64,000 nucleotides of DNA from Nonomuraea cavernae (GTDB lineage Bacteria; Actinomycetota; Actinomycetes; Streptosporangiales; Streptosporangiaceae): contig NZ_BMNH01000003.1 of the NCBI RefSeq assembly GCF_014646355.1, positions 248,001-312,000 of the forward strand. Reading direction: 5' to 3'. This document shows positions 17,796 to 27,650 of the stretch, one piece after another. The notes under the pieces were generated by a model, which ran no database searches, was not told the origin of the DNA, and saw only the letters and a program-made list of their open reading frames with translations. Both the position numbers and the translations under genes were made by a program. Every line of letters begins with the position of its first letter. Positions within the stretch are counted from its first letter, which is position 1.

Positions 17796-18017
17796 ACGCT
17801 ATCTCATGTGACTCCGCCCACTTTTTCTAGGAAATTGGATGGATAGTGTTATGATAATGAGACTAGTCCGGCCGTGGACGTGATGACGCATGCCGCGAGC
17901 AATGGGACTTTTTTACCTCTCTGACCAGGCGCAACCGTTAACGCGGCCCTTACGGGGGTTTTGCGAACATGGTTTCGCTGCCTGCGCCGAGACGGGGACA
18001 GTGCAAGGGGGAATGAA
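17796..18017. promoter_or_regulatory. divergent intergenic region, PLP enzyme / SigR-like factor
   Basis: 222 bases with unusually AT-rich content (for example around 17821-17870) between divergent genes. TATGAT (17850-17855) and TAGTGT (17845-17850) are possible -10 boxes, but no matching -35 is convincing. I looked for a GGAAT-N18/19-GTT element of SigR type and did not find one. No small gene is seen. Confidence 0.45.
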
Positions 18018-18611
18018 TTGATCACGATGACCGATGAGCAGCGTCAGGACTGGTTCGAGCGCGACGTCGTGCCTGTGACGTCGCAGCTGTTCGCCTCCGC
18101 CATGCGACTGACCCGCAACGCCGCCGACGCCGAGGACCTGGTCCAGGAGACGGTGGCCAAGGCTTACACCTCCTACCACCAGTTCCGCGAGGGCACCAAC
18201 CTCAAGGCCTGGCTGCACCGCATCCTCACCAACAACTTCATCAACGACTACCGCAAGAAGCAGCGTTCGCCGAAGCTCTCCGCCGCCGAGGACATCGAGG
18301 ACTGGCAGCTGCACGCCGCCGAGTCGCACAGCTCGACCGGGCTCAGGTCCGCCGAGACCGAGGCGCTCGACCGGCTGCCCGACAACGTGGTGATGAACGC
18401 GCTGCGGGCCCTGCCCGAGGACTTCCGCGTGGCCGTCTACCTGGCCGACGTCGAGGGCTTCGCGTACAAGGAGATCGCCGAGCGCATGGGCACTCCCATC
18501 GGGACCGTCATGTCCCGGCTGCACCGCGGCCGCCGCCAGCTGCGCGACACGCTGGAGCCGTACGCCCGCGCCGAGGGCGCCGTGCGCGTGCCCGCGCAGA
18601 GCGCGGCCTAG
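18018..18611 (+). CDS. SigR/SigH-like ECF sigma factor
   Basis: 197-residue group 4 sigma factor closely resembling thiol-stress factor SigR/SigH. Region 2 is [30 protein letters not shown]...[21 protein letters not shown]. The linker [23 protein letters not shown] is typical, and region 4 is [41 protein letters not shown] 18018 follows AAGGGGG at the right spacing; ATG 18027 is the alternative. SigR genes normally precede the zinc anti-sigma gene rsrA; here the next gene is on the other strand and of another type. No SigR-type autoregulatory promoter was found. Confidence 0.88.
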   Translation: MITMTDEQRQDWFERDVVPVTSQLFASAMRLTRNAADAEDLVQETVAKAYTSYHQFREGTNLKAWLHRILTNNFINDYRKKQRSPKLSAAEDIEDWQLHAAESHSSTGLRSAETEALDRLPDNVVMNALRALPEDFRVAVYLADVEGFAYKEIAERMGTPIGTVMSRLHRGRRQLRDTLEPYARAEGAVRVPAQSAA

Positions 18612-19552
18612 TCACCGAGACGCATGTGCAGGCGCACCCGGAGCGTTCCGCGCTCCGTCCGCAGCTCGACGAGATCACAGAGCTGACGACTGATCCAGAG
18701 CCCGTATCCCCGAGAGGATTCGGGCTCCGGTGGTATGTAGCCCGGTAACGGGTCGGTCAGAGCGCCGCCCGGCTCGGCGATCTCGCAGACCAGCTCCCTC
18801 CCGTTCACCCACATCCTGACCAGGCCGTGCCCGGCGCCGTGCTCGACGCTGTTGGCGGCTATCTCCGAGACGCCGAGCACCAGCGAGGCGACGTCGCTCC
18901 GGGACATCCCGGCCGCCCTGGCGTAGTCGGTGACCGCCTGGCGCAGGTCCTTCAGCTCGCGGGCGGTGAACCGCAGCGACTCCACCCGCCCGCTCGGGTC
19001 GGGCAGCGGCGCGAGGTCGCCGCTCAGCACCAGCTCGTGCGGCTCCACGAACCGCGCGTTGGCCACCTCCCCGCCGGCGCGCAGCGTGAGCGGGTGCGTG
19101 ACGGGGCCGTGGCTGTACACCTCCTCAGGTGTCCGTCCCGGGTCGTACGGGCACAGCACGGTGGTCGCGGCGCCGCCCAGGGCCGCGTTGAGCACCGACT
19201 CGTAGCGGATCCACTCGCGGATCTCCCGGTCGCTCCGGCCCGTCCAGGCGGGCTCGCCGATGATCAGGGTCCGCCGGCCTGTCGCGTACTCGTGGTAGGC
19301 GGCCAGGGTCCGGTGCGGGTGGGCGTACCAGGAGCCGGACAGGCGGGTGTCGATCCGGTCGGCGTCGGCTCCGAGCGCCTCGGACAGCAGCCCGAGCTTC
19401 GCCGCGCAGGTGACCGCGAGCACCCGCCTGCCGTCGGCCAGCGCGTCGCGCACGCGCGGCACCACCAGTCGGAGGAACGCCTCAGGCGAGTCGTACGGCA
19501 CCAGCAGGTGTCTCAACGACTCACTGTGGGCCCGTGCCCGGTCGGGACGCAC
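18608..19552 (-). CDS. MEDS-HATPase anti-sigma/sensor protein
   Basis: 314-residue protein with an N-terminal MEDS domain (residues about 10-170, including [15 protein letters not shown] and [13 protein letters not shown]) and a C-terminal RsbW-like ATPase domain (about 195-312; N box [13 protein letters not shown] box [17 protein letters not shown]). Such proteins act in partner-switching control of sigma factors or in signal sensing. The GTG start has TACGTT six bases upstream, suggesting a leaderless mRNA. Its stop codon overlaps that of the SigR-like gene by four bases tail to tail. Whether the two interact is unknown. Confidence 0.88.
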   Translation of the reverse strand: MRPDRARAHSESLRHLLVPYDSPEAFLRLVVPRVRDALADGRRVLAVTCAAKLGLLSEALGADADRIDTRLSGSWYAHPHRTLAAYHEYATGRRTLIIGEPAWTGRSDREIREWIRYESVLNAALGGAATTVLCPYDPGRTPEEVYSHGPVTHPLTLRAGGEVANARFVEPHELVLSGDLAPLPDPSGRVESLRFTARELKDLRQAVTDYARAAGMSRSDVASLVLGVSEIAANSVEHGAGHGLVRMWVNGRELVCEIAEPGGALTDPLPGYIPPEPESSRGYGLWISRQLCDLVELRTERGTLRVRLHMRLGD

Positions 19553-19579
19553 GGGCGAAACGTAGCAAGCGCTTGTCGC

Positions 19580-20413
19580 CTACGCAACGGCTATGAGCGC
19601 GACCGCCCCCAGCGCGCAGGCGACCCCGGTCAGCTGGACCGGGTGCAGCCGCTCACCGAGCACCTGCCTGGCCAGCAGCAGCGTGCTCGCCGGGTAGAGC
19701 GAGACCAGCACCGCCACCAGGCTGAGCAGGCCCTCGGCCTTGGCCAGCAGGTAGAGGACGTTGGCCAGCATGTCGAGCAGGCCGGCGGCGACGATGACGC
19801 GCAACCCCCCGGCGGCCGGCTTCAGCGTGCGCCCGGCGACGACGGCCAGCAGCACGACCATGGTCACCGACGAGAGCCGGGCGCCGACCAGCGGCCACAG
19901 CCCGGCGTCGTCCGGGGCCAGCGCGAGCAGGATGAAGAAGCCGCCGAACCCGGCGCCCGCCGCCAGCGCGACCAGCACCGAACCCACGGAGCCGCCCTTC
20001 GCGGCCGACGGGTCCTGGCTGACCAGCAGCACCGAGCCGAGCGCGAGCACCACCCCGGTCAGCGCCACGGGATGCGGCCGCTCGCCGCTGGCGAGCCCGA
20101 ACAGCACCGGCAGCACGGCGGAGGTCACCGCCGTGGTGGGCGCGACCACCGACATCACCCCGGTGGCCAGCGCCCGGTAGAACAGCACGAGCCCGGCCGC
20201 GCCCGCCAGACCGGCGGCCAGCCCCCAGAGCAACGCCCTGGCGCTGAACAGGCCGGGCAGCAGCGGGAGCAGGGCCAGGATCAGCGCCAGGCCGGCCAGT
20301 TGCGACAGGGCCACGACCGCGAACACCCGGGAACGCCGGGTCGCCAGCCCGCCGAAGAAGTCGGCCGTGCCGTAGACCAACGCACAGGCGGTCGCCAGGA
20401 TCACCGCAGTCAC
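19580..20413 (-). CDS. EamA/DMT-superfamily transporter
   Basis: 277-residue membrane protein with ten predicted helices in two EamA halves (GTADFFGGLATRRSRVFAV...; GFGGFFILLALAPDDAGLWPLV...), the drug/metabolite transporter layout. It probably exports a small metabolite. I prefer GTG 20413 (MTAVILATACALVYG) behind GGGAGAG; an upstream GTG at 20443 lies in the promoter repeats. It is divergent from the XRE-cupin regulator, which is the likely controller. Confidence 0.86.
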   Translation of the reverse strand: MTAVILATACALVYGTADFFGGLATRRSRVFAVVALSQLAGLALILALLPLLPGLFSARALLWGLAAGLAGAAGLVLFYRALATGVMSVVAPTTAVTSAVLPVLFGLASGERPHPVALTGVVLALGSVLLVSQDPSAAKGGSVGSVLVALAAGAGFGGFFILLALAPDDAGLWPLVGARLSSVTMVVLLAVVAGRTLKPAAGGLRVIVAAGLLDMLANVLYLLAKAEGLLSLVAVLVSLYPASTLLLARQVLGERLHPVQLTGVACALGAVALIAVA

Positions 20414-20428
20414 GTCTCTCCCATCTGG

Positions 20429-20506
20429 TGCAGTGGAGTGCACTCTTAGTGCAACACAATAGGTGCAATATACTGCAAGCGGGGTTCACTAGACTGCACT
20501 CATGCA
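20429..20506. promoter_or_regulatory. phased TGCA repeats in the divergent transporter/regulator promoter
   Basis: Seven TGCA tetramers start at 20429, 20439, 20450, 20464, 20474, 20495 and 20503, several within GTGCA or TGCAC. Many spacings are about one helical turn. GAGTGCACTC (20437-20446) is a perfect palindrome. TATACT (20469-20474) with TTAGTG 17 bases upstream could be the regulator promoter. The cluster is the probable binding array for the XRE-cupin regulator. Confidence 0.6.
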
Positions 20507-21077
20507 GGATCCGGAGACGATCACCCAGGCCATCGCCAGCAACGTCAGGGCACAGCGCTCACACCGCGGCTTCACCCTCGACGCCCTGGCCGCACGCTCG
20601 GGGGTGAGCAAAGGCATGCTCGTCCAGGTCGAGCAGGCCAGGACCAACCCCAGTGTCTCCACCCTCACCCGCATCGCCTCCGCGCTCGGCGTGACCGTGG
20701 CCCGGCTGGTCGAGGTCGCCGACGTGCCGGTGGTCCGGATCGTGGAGAAGGCCGACGTGGTCACCTTCGACCAGGGCGAGGTGCACGCCCGGGTGCTCGT
20801 CGGCGCCGACACTCCGACGATCCTGGAGCTGTGGGACTGGCGGCTCGGCCCCGGCGGGCACCACGACGGCGATCCGCACCCGCCCGGCACCAGGGAGATG
20901 CTCACTGTCCTCGCGGGTGAGCTCACCCTCACCGTGTACGGCAGAAGCCACCTGATCAGGACCGACGCCGCGGTGGTCTTCACCGCCGATCGGCCCCATC
21001 GCTACGCCAACAACGGGCCTGACGAACTCCGCCTCATCATGGTCGTCGCCGAGCCCCGCGAAGCGCCCGACCAGTGA
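20502..21077 (+). CDS. XRE-family regulator with cupin domain
   Basis: 191-residue transcription factor. The N-terminal HTH (about residues 9-65, FTLDALAARSGVSKGMLVQVEQARTNPSVSTLTRIASALG) is followed by a C-terminal cupin (about 105-185, GTREMLTVLAGELTLTVYGR and PHRYANNGPDELRLIMVV) that probably senses a small ligand. The ATG has no clear ribosome binding site. It is divergent from the DMT transporter across the TGCA repeat array, a common arrangement for an autoregulated exporter control pair. Confidence 0.9.
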   Translation: MQDPETITQAIASNVRAQRSHRGFTLDALAARSGVSKGMLVQVEQARTNPSVSTLTRIASALGVTVARLVEVADVPVVRIVEKADVVTFDQGEVHARVLVGADTPTILELWDWRLGPGGHHDGDPHPPGTREMLTVLAGELTLTVYGRSHLIRTDAAVVFTADRPHRYANNGPDELRLIMVVAEPREAPDQ

Positions 21078-21250
21078 AACATCGGGATCTAGGTACGGAT
21101 CCGGTCGGATGTGCCCTAAGAGTGGCGCGTCGCCTTACCGCTCCGCAGGCCGATATCCCACCATGGTGGGAGGACCTGGCCAAGGACTTGCGGGGGGATC
21201 CGGCACAGGACTATCCATAGCCTGCCCCCCCTGTGCCTTCAGGGGGAAGC

Positions 21251-22042
21251 GTGCACATATGGGGACTGGCTCTGGCGCTGCTGGTGATGACGGTCACGGC
21301 CTGCGGCACGCGGCCCCAGACACGTCAGCAGGCCGCCCGTCCACCGGCGGTGGTCGACCCCCGCGTCCTGGCCAAGCGGCTGGCGCGGGCGCAGCCCGAC
21401 TGGCCCGCCAACCGCCCGGTCAACTGCCGGCGTGACAAGTGCGTCGCGCTCACCTTCGACGACGGGCCCGGTGAATACACCGGCAAGCTGCTCGACCTGC
21501 TGCGTGGCCGCGAGGCCAAGGCCACCTTCTTCGTGCTGGGCCAGATGGTGGCCGCCGACCCGCACGGCCTCGCGCGCCGCATCGTCGACGAGGGCCACGA
21601 GATCGGCAACCACTCCTGGAGCCATCCGCCGCTGACGGCCCTCCCCGAGGAGCAGATCAGGGCCGAGCTCGTCCAGACCGACAATCTCGTGCGCAGGCTG
21701 ACCGGGGTGCGGATGCGGATGATGCGGCCGCCGTACGGGGCCACGGACGCCAGGGTGGCCGCCGAGACCCGCCGTGAGGGGCTGGCGCAGATCCTGTGGA
21801 GCCTCGACACCCTCGACTGGCGCGACCGCGCCTCCTCGGTCGTGGCCCGGCGAGCGGACGCCGCCAAACCCGGAGAGATCGTGCTCATGCATGACATCCA
21901 CCGCACGACCATCGAGGCCGTGCCCCAGCTGCTCGACACGCTCGCCAAGAAGGGCTTCAAGTTCGTCACCGTCTCGGAGCTGTACGGTGCCACGCCGGTG
22001 CCCGGCCGGGAGTACACGGATCGGTGGACGAAGCACGAGTGA
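21251..22042 (+). CDS. polysaccharide deacetylase lipoprotein (NodB domain)
   Basis: 263-residue CE4 deacetylase, probably acting on peptidoglycan or another N-acetylated cell-envelope polymer. GTG 21251 follows GGGGGAA; the signal peptide MHIWGLALALLVMTVTAC has a lipobox with Cys18, so the protein is exported and lipid-anchored. NodB motifs are intact: TFDDGP (Asp70, Asp71), HSWSHP metal histidines, RPPYGA and MHDIH. A PQTRQQAARPP linker joins anchor and domain. DUF2461 starts 20 bases later. Confidence 0.92.
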   Translation: MHIWGLALALLVMTVTACGTRPQTRQQAARPPAVVDPRVLAKRLARAQPDWPANRPVNCRRDKCVALTFDDGPGEYTGKLLDLLRGREAKATFFVLGQMVAADPHGLARRIVDEGHEIGNHSWSHPPLTALPEEQIRAELVQTDNLVRRLTGVRMRMMRPPYGATDARVAAETRREGLAQILWSLDTLDWRDRASSVVARRADAAKPGEIVLMHDIHRTTIEAVPQLLDTLAKKGFKFVTVSELYGATPVPGREYTDRWTKHE

Positions 22043-22062
22043 GGCGTGGCACGCTTGTCGGC

Positions 22063-22713
22063 ATGGGTTTCACCGGCTTTCCCGACGAGGCCTTCGTCTT
22101 CTACGAGGGCCTTGAAGCGGACAACTCCAAGACGTACTTCACCCGTCACCGGCACTTCTACGACGACGCGGTGCGCGCGCCCATGCTGGCCCTCACCGAG
22201 GAGCTGGCGGAGGAGTTCGGCCAGGCCCAGTTGTTCCGCCCCTATCGCGACGTTCGTTACGCCAAGGACAAGTCGCCGTACAAGACCCATCAGGGGGCTT
22301 TCGTCGACCTGGTGCCCGGCATCGGGCTCTACGTCCAGATCTCCGCCGACGGCCTCTACACCGCGGGCGGCTGCTACACCCAGGCTTCCGACCAGGTCGC
22401 CCGCTACCGCGCGGCCGTGGACGACGACCTGACCGGCAAGTCGCTGGCCGCCCTGGTCGCGGCTCTCCAGGCGGCGGGCCACACCCTGGAGGGCGATCGT
22501 CTCAAGACGAAACCGCGTGGGTTCTCCGACGACCATCCGCGCATCGACCTGCTGCGCCACAGGTCCCTGCACGCCGGACACCGGTTCCCGCCCGAGCCCT
22601 GGATCCACACCGCCGAGGCGGCCGACCGGGTCCGCGAGACCTGGCGCGCCTTCGAGCCGCTGGTGGAGTGGCTCGGCACCCACGTACGCGCCAGCGATCT
22701 GCCCCGGCGCTGA
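22063..22713 (+). CDS. DUF2461 family protein
   Basis: 216-residue protein of the DUF2461 (TIGR02453) family, function unknown. Conserved features include GFPDEAFVFYEGLEADNSKTYFTRHR near the start and the PYRDVRYAKDKSPYKTHQGAFV block. It is a single soluble domain without a signal. ATG 22063 has CACGCT exactly seven bases in front, so it may be leaderless. It is followed by the DUF2079 gene with a one-base gap, so the two are probably co-transcribed. Confidence 0.88.
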   Translation: MGFTGFPDEAFVFYEGLEADNSKTYFTRHRHFYDDAVRAPMLALTEELAEEFGQAQLFRPYRDVRYAKDKSPYKTHQGAFVDLVPGIGLYVQISADGLYTAGGCYTQASDQVARYRAAVDDDLTGKSLAALVAALQAAGHTLEGDRLKTKPRGFSDDHPRIDLLRHRSLHAGHRFPPEPWIHTAEAADRVRETWRAFEPLVEWLGTHVRASDLPRR

Positions 22714-22714
22714 A

Positions 22715-24181
22715 GTGACGGCGAGCAGCCACGACACGGACGTCCGGCGACCGGAGAGCGGCACCCGAGCCGGGTTCGACCGGCACCGGATCATTCTGGG
22801 GGCGATCACCGGGGTGGCCGCCCTGGCCTACGCCATGCTGTCGCTGACCCGGTTCGCGGGGTTCCGGGCCGGGGCCTACGACCTGGTCATCTTCGACCAG
22901 GCGGTCCGCTCCTACTCCCGTTTCCAGCTCCCGGTCGCCATCGTCAAGGGCGTTCACAACGACTTCGGCCCCGGCTTCGCCGTCCTCGGCGACCACTGGT
23001 CGCCGATCCTCGCCCTGCTGGCGCCGCTCTACTGGATCTTCGACGGTCCCCAGACCCTGCTCGTCGCCCAGGCGGTGCTGATGGCCGCGGCGGCGGTGCC
23101 GCTGTGGGTCTTCACCAGGCGGGCCCTGGGCAGCCCGGCCGTGGCGCACCTGGTCGCGGTCGCCTACACCCTGTCGTGGCCGGTGGTCGAGGCCGTCGCC
23201 TTCGACTTCCACGAGGCCGCCTTCGCGCCCCTGCTGACCGCCCTGCTCCTCGAACGGTGGCAGGCGGGCCGGCGCGGCCACGTGGTGCTCGCCGTCCTCG
23301 CGCTGCTCTGCGTCAAGGAGGACATGGGCCTGCTGGTCGCGGGCTTCGGGCTGGTCCTGCTCTTCCAGCGGGGCTGGCGGGTGCTGGGCGGTGCGTTCGT
23401 GGCCGGCGGGCTCGGGTTCGCCGCGCTGGCGTCCCAGGTGCTGATCCCGCTGTTCGGCGGCAGGTCCAACTACTACTGGGCGTACGGCGCGCTGGGCCCC
23501 GATCTGCCCGCCGTCGCCCGCACCGCGCTGACCGACCCGCTCACGGTGATCGCCCAGCTCGGCGCCCCGCCCGTCAAGCTCGTCACGCTGGCCCTGCTGC
23601 TCGGTGTCAGCCTGCTGGCCGCGCTCGGCTCGCCGTTGTTCGCGATGGCGGTGCCGCTGATCGCCGAGCGGATGCTGGCCGGCTCGTTCCCCAACTGGTG
23701 GGTGGCCGAATACCACTACAACGCGTTCGTCGTGGTGGTCGTCTTCGCCGGTGGGGTGGACGCCGTCCGGCGGGTCCGGGGGCGGGCTCCCTGGCTGCCG
23801 CGGGCGTGGGCGGCGGGCGCGCTCGCGTTCGCGGTCGCCACGGTGCCCTTCTTCTCGCTGGCCGCCCTCGCCGACCCCGACTCCTACCGCCTCGACGGGC
23901 GTGAGCGGGCGGCGGCGGCCGCGGTCGCCGTGGTGCCCGACGGCGTGCTGGTCGAGGCGGCCAACAACCTGGCGCCCGCCCTGTCGGGCAGGAGCACCGT
24001 GCTGCTCTGGGACCGCACGCCCCGCTGGGCGCCGTGGGTGGTGGCCGAGACGGGGCGCCGCACGTTCCCCTTCGCCGACCTGCCCGAGCAGCGCGAGCGG
24101 GTGCGGCTGCTGGTCGCGAACGGCTACGAGGTGAGGTTCGCCCGGGACGGGTACGTGGTCCTCACCTCGGCGCGGAGCTGA
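22715..24181 (+). CDS. DUF2079 multi-pass membrane protein
   Basis: 488-residue membrane protein of the DUF2079 family. The first luminal-type loop has FRAGAYDLVIFDQAVRSYSR and GDHWSPILALLAPLYWIF, typical of this family, which is distantly related to GT-C glycosyltransferases. About nine hydrophobic helices follow, with FDFHEAAFAPLL in between. No function is established; an envelope glycan role is a guess. The GTG start at 22715 is placed right after the preceding stop. Confidence 0.85.
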   Translation: MTASSHDTDVRRPESGTRAGFDRHRIILGAITGVAALAYAMLSLTRFAGFRAGAYDLVIFDQAVRSYSRFQLPVAIVKGVHNDFGPGFAVLGDHWSPILALLAPLYWIFDGPQTLLVAQAVLMAAAAVPLWVFTRRALGSPAVAHLVAVAYTLSWPVVEAVAFDFHEAAFAPLLTALLLERWQAGRRGHVVLAVLALLCVKEDMGLLVAGFGLVLLFQRGWRVLGGAFVAGGLGFAALASQVLIPLFGGRSNYYWAYGALGPDLPAVARTALTDPLTVIAQLGAPPVKLVTLALLLGVSLLAALGSPLFAMAVPLIAERMLAGSFPNWWVAEYHYNAFVVVVVFAGGVDAVRRVRGRAPWLPRAWAAGALAFAVATVPFFSLAALADPDSYRLDGRERAAAAAVAVVPDGVLVEAANNLAPALSGRSTVLLWDRTPRWAPWVVAETGRRTFPFADLPEQRERVRLLVANGYEVRFARDGYVVLTSARS

Positions 24182-24217
24182 CCTGGAGCTGACCTGGTCG
24201 TCGCCCGAGGAGACCGA

Positions 24218-24247
24218 GGACGGCGGCCGAGCCGGGCGCCGCCGTCC
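24218..24247. terminator. bidirectional terminator between DUF2079 and typA
   Basis: Perfect ten-base-pair stem GGACGGCGGC (24218-24227) with GCCGCCGTCC (24238-24247) and a ten-base loop, placed between two converging genes. Symmetric and suitable for both directions. Confidence 0.7.
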
Positions 24248-24282
24248 CGGTGGGACGCGCGAACCGGCCGTGCGAAAGGACG

Positions 24283-26133
<1,851 letters not shown>

Positions 26134-26191
26134 GATGAGTCTCGATCTGTTTGTCGTGGGGTCGGCCGCGCGATGTCGCGACCTACCAAGT

Positions 26192-26749
26192 CTAGTTGAT
26201 CCCCTCTGATGGCAGGAGCGGGACGAGGTGCCTGCGGGCGTAGGCGCGGGCCTGCTCGTCGGTGCCGAGCGGCACGACGCTGTCCGGCGTGAGCACGAAC
26301 GACAGCGCCACGCGGATGAACATCTCGGCCACCGCCCGCGCGTCCGGCGTGTTCAGATGCGCCGCCAGATACTCCCTGGCCACCGCGAGGTACGGCCCCG
26401 CCTCCAGCGTGAGGTGCGGCAGGATCGTCTCCGGCTCGGTGGCCAGCAGCCCGCTCAGCAGCGGATGCCCGCGCACGAGGCGCAGGGTGACGGCGAACCC
26501 CTCGACCACCCGCTCCGGCATGTCCGGCAGGGGCGCCACCGCCTGCTCGAACGAACGCAGAAATCTCCGCAGCTCGCGCAGGATGACCTCCTGCACCAGG
26601 TCGCTCTTGCGCGCGAAGCGGCGATAGACGGTGATCCGTGACAGGCCCGCCTCCTTGGCGACCTCGTCGACCGTCAACCGCCGCAGGCCACCGGCCAGCA
26701 TCCGCGCGTAGGCGGCGTCGAGGATGCGCTCGACGGACTCGTCCCGCAT
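26192..26749 (-). CDS. TetR-family regulator
   Basis: 185-residue TetR repressor with N-terminal HTH ([45 protein letters not shown]) and a ligand-binding C-terminal half. TAGTCT sits six bases before the ATG, fitting a leaderless transcript. It diverges from the adenylation-like gene at 26855; a perfect 6+4+6 inverted repeat lies between them, so that gene and the TetR gene itself are the likely targets. Confidence 0.9.
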   Translation of the reverse strand: MRDESVERILDAAYARMLAGGLRRLTVDEVAKEAGLSRITVYRRFARKSDLVQEVILRELRRFLRSFEQAVAPLPDMPERVVEGFAVTLRLVRGHPLLSGLLATEPETILPHLTLEAGPYLAVAREYLAAHLNTPDARAVAEMFIRVALSFVLTPDSVVPLGTDEQARAYARRHLVPLLPSEGIN

Positions 26750-26803
26750 GGAGCAAGACTAGGGCGCTTGTCCCGGTTCAGCGGGGCGAGGTACATACCG
26801 GGT

Positions 26804-26819
26804 TGCACAATTGTGTGCA
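26804..26819. promoter_or_regulatory. probable TetR operator
   Basis: TGCACA-ATTG-TGTGCA is a perfect inverted repeat (26804-26809 and 26814-26819) in the 105-base region between two divergent genes. It lies about 36-51 bases upstream of the expected transcription start of the rightward gene (TACATT at 26843-26848), covering its -35 area. No other clear palindrome is present there. Confidence 0.6.
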
Positions 26820-26854
26820 TGCCGGGGAAGGCCTGGGGTCCCTACATTGACGGC

Positions 26855-27598
26855 ATGACCTGGACAGAGCTGGTGATGGGCGCGGCGCCGACGCGGGGCG
26901 ACCGACCGGCGGTGACCGACGTCAGGACCGGCGAGGTGCTGTCCTACGCCGCCTTCGCGCGGCGGGTCACGCACGTGGCGGCCGGGCTGCGCCGCCACGG
27001 GCTCCGCTACGGCGACCGCGTGCTCGTCGACCTGCCCCTCGGCGCCGGACTGGCGGTCGCCGTGCACTCCGTCGCCTGGTCCGGCGGCGTCGTCGTGCTC
27101 GGCGCCTCCGGCGCCGCCCGGATGATGATCGTCCATCGCGGCTTCGACGCCGACGCGGTCGACGTGCAGCACGTCTTCAGCATGGAGCCCGTCTCCGGGG
27201 CCAAGCCGTTCGCCGACCTGATCGGCGAGCGCACGGTCGAGTTCGGGCCGCTGGCCGGTCCCGCCCTGAGCGTCGACGGTGAGCGGATCCTGCACCACGA
27301 CGAGCTGGCCGGAGACCTGCGGAAGCTGGCCACCCGGCTGCTGGTCGGCCCCGACGACGTCGTGCTCGCGGCGGTGAGCGACGCGTTCAAGGGCCTGCGG
27401 GTGCTCGACCTGGCCATGATGGCCGGCGCGCACGTCGTGATCGCGCACGAGCCCAGCCTGATCGGCTGCCGGGTGCTGGCCCACGAGCGCGCCGCCACGC
27501 TCGTCGTCGCCCCGTACGACCTGGCCAGACGCCTGCTCGGCGACCCCACGCTGCGCGTCGTCGACGAAAGGGCGGTCGTCAGCTCCCTCGCCCTGTGA
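26855..27598 (+). CDS. shortened adenylate-forming-enzyme-like protein, N-terminal type
   Basis: 247-residue protein resembling the first half of acyl-CoA synthetases/adenylating enzymes: RGDRPAVTDVRTGEVLSYAAFARRVTHVAAGLRRHGLRYGDRVLVDLPLG, and later AMMAGAHVVIAHEPSLIG and ATLVVAPYDLARRLL. The phosphate-binding loop (T/S-S-G-T-T-G-x-P-K-G) that should lie in between is missing, as is the whole C-terminal lid domain, so it should not be an active ligase. TACATT lies six bases before the ATG, which suggests a leaderless mRNA. It is next to a LuxR regulator, with a shorter relative on the other side. Confidence 0.75.
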   Translation: MTWTELVMGAAPTRGDRPAVTDVRTGEVLSYAAFARRVTHVAAGLRRHGLRYGDRVLVDLPLGAGLAVAVHSVAWSGGVVVLGASGAARMMIVHRGFDADAVDVQHVFSMEPVSGAKPFADLIGERTVEFGPLAGPALSVDGERILHHDELAGDLRKLATRLLVGPDDVVLAAVSDAFKGLRVLDLAMMAGAHVVIAHEPSLIGCRVLAHERAATLVVAPYDLARRLLGDPTLRVVDERAVVSSLAL

Positions 27599-27650
27599 AA
27601 AGTGCGACACTGTGGAAGAGTGTGATCCTTCCGCGACGCAGGGTGACCAC

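Noticed and set aside
17820..18017. SigR-type autoregulatory promoter before the sigma gene
   Set aside because: The only GGAAAT (17830-17835) has GTT 12 bases later, not 18-19, so no GGAAT-N18/19-GTT element is present.
20429..20506. CRISPR-like short repeats
   Set aside because: Four-base motifs with 8-21-base spacing in a promoter; better explained as regulator sites.
26855..27598. Frameshifted full-length acyl-CoA synthetase
   Set aside because: I looked for the missing phosphate loop and C-terminal domain in other frames nearby and found the LuxR gene directly downstream; the gene is short, not frameshifted.
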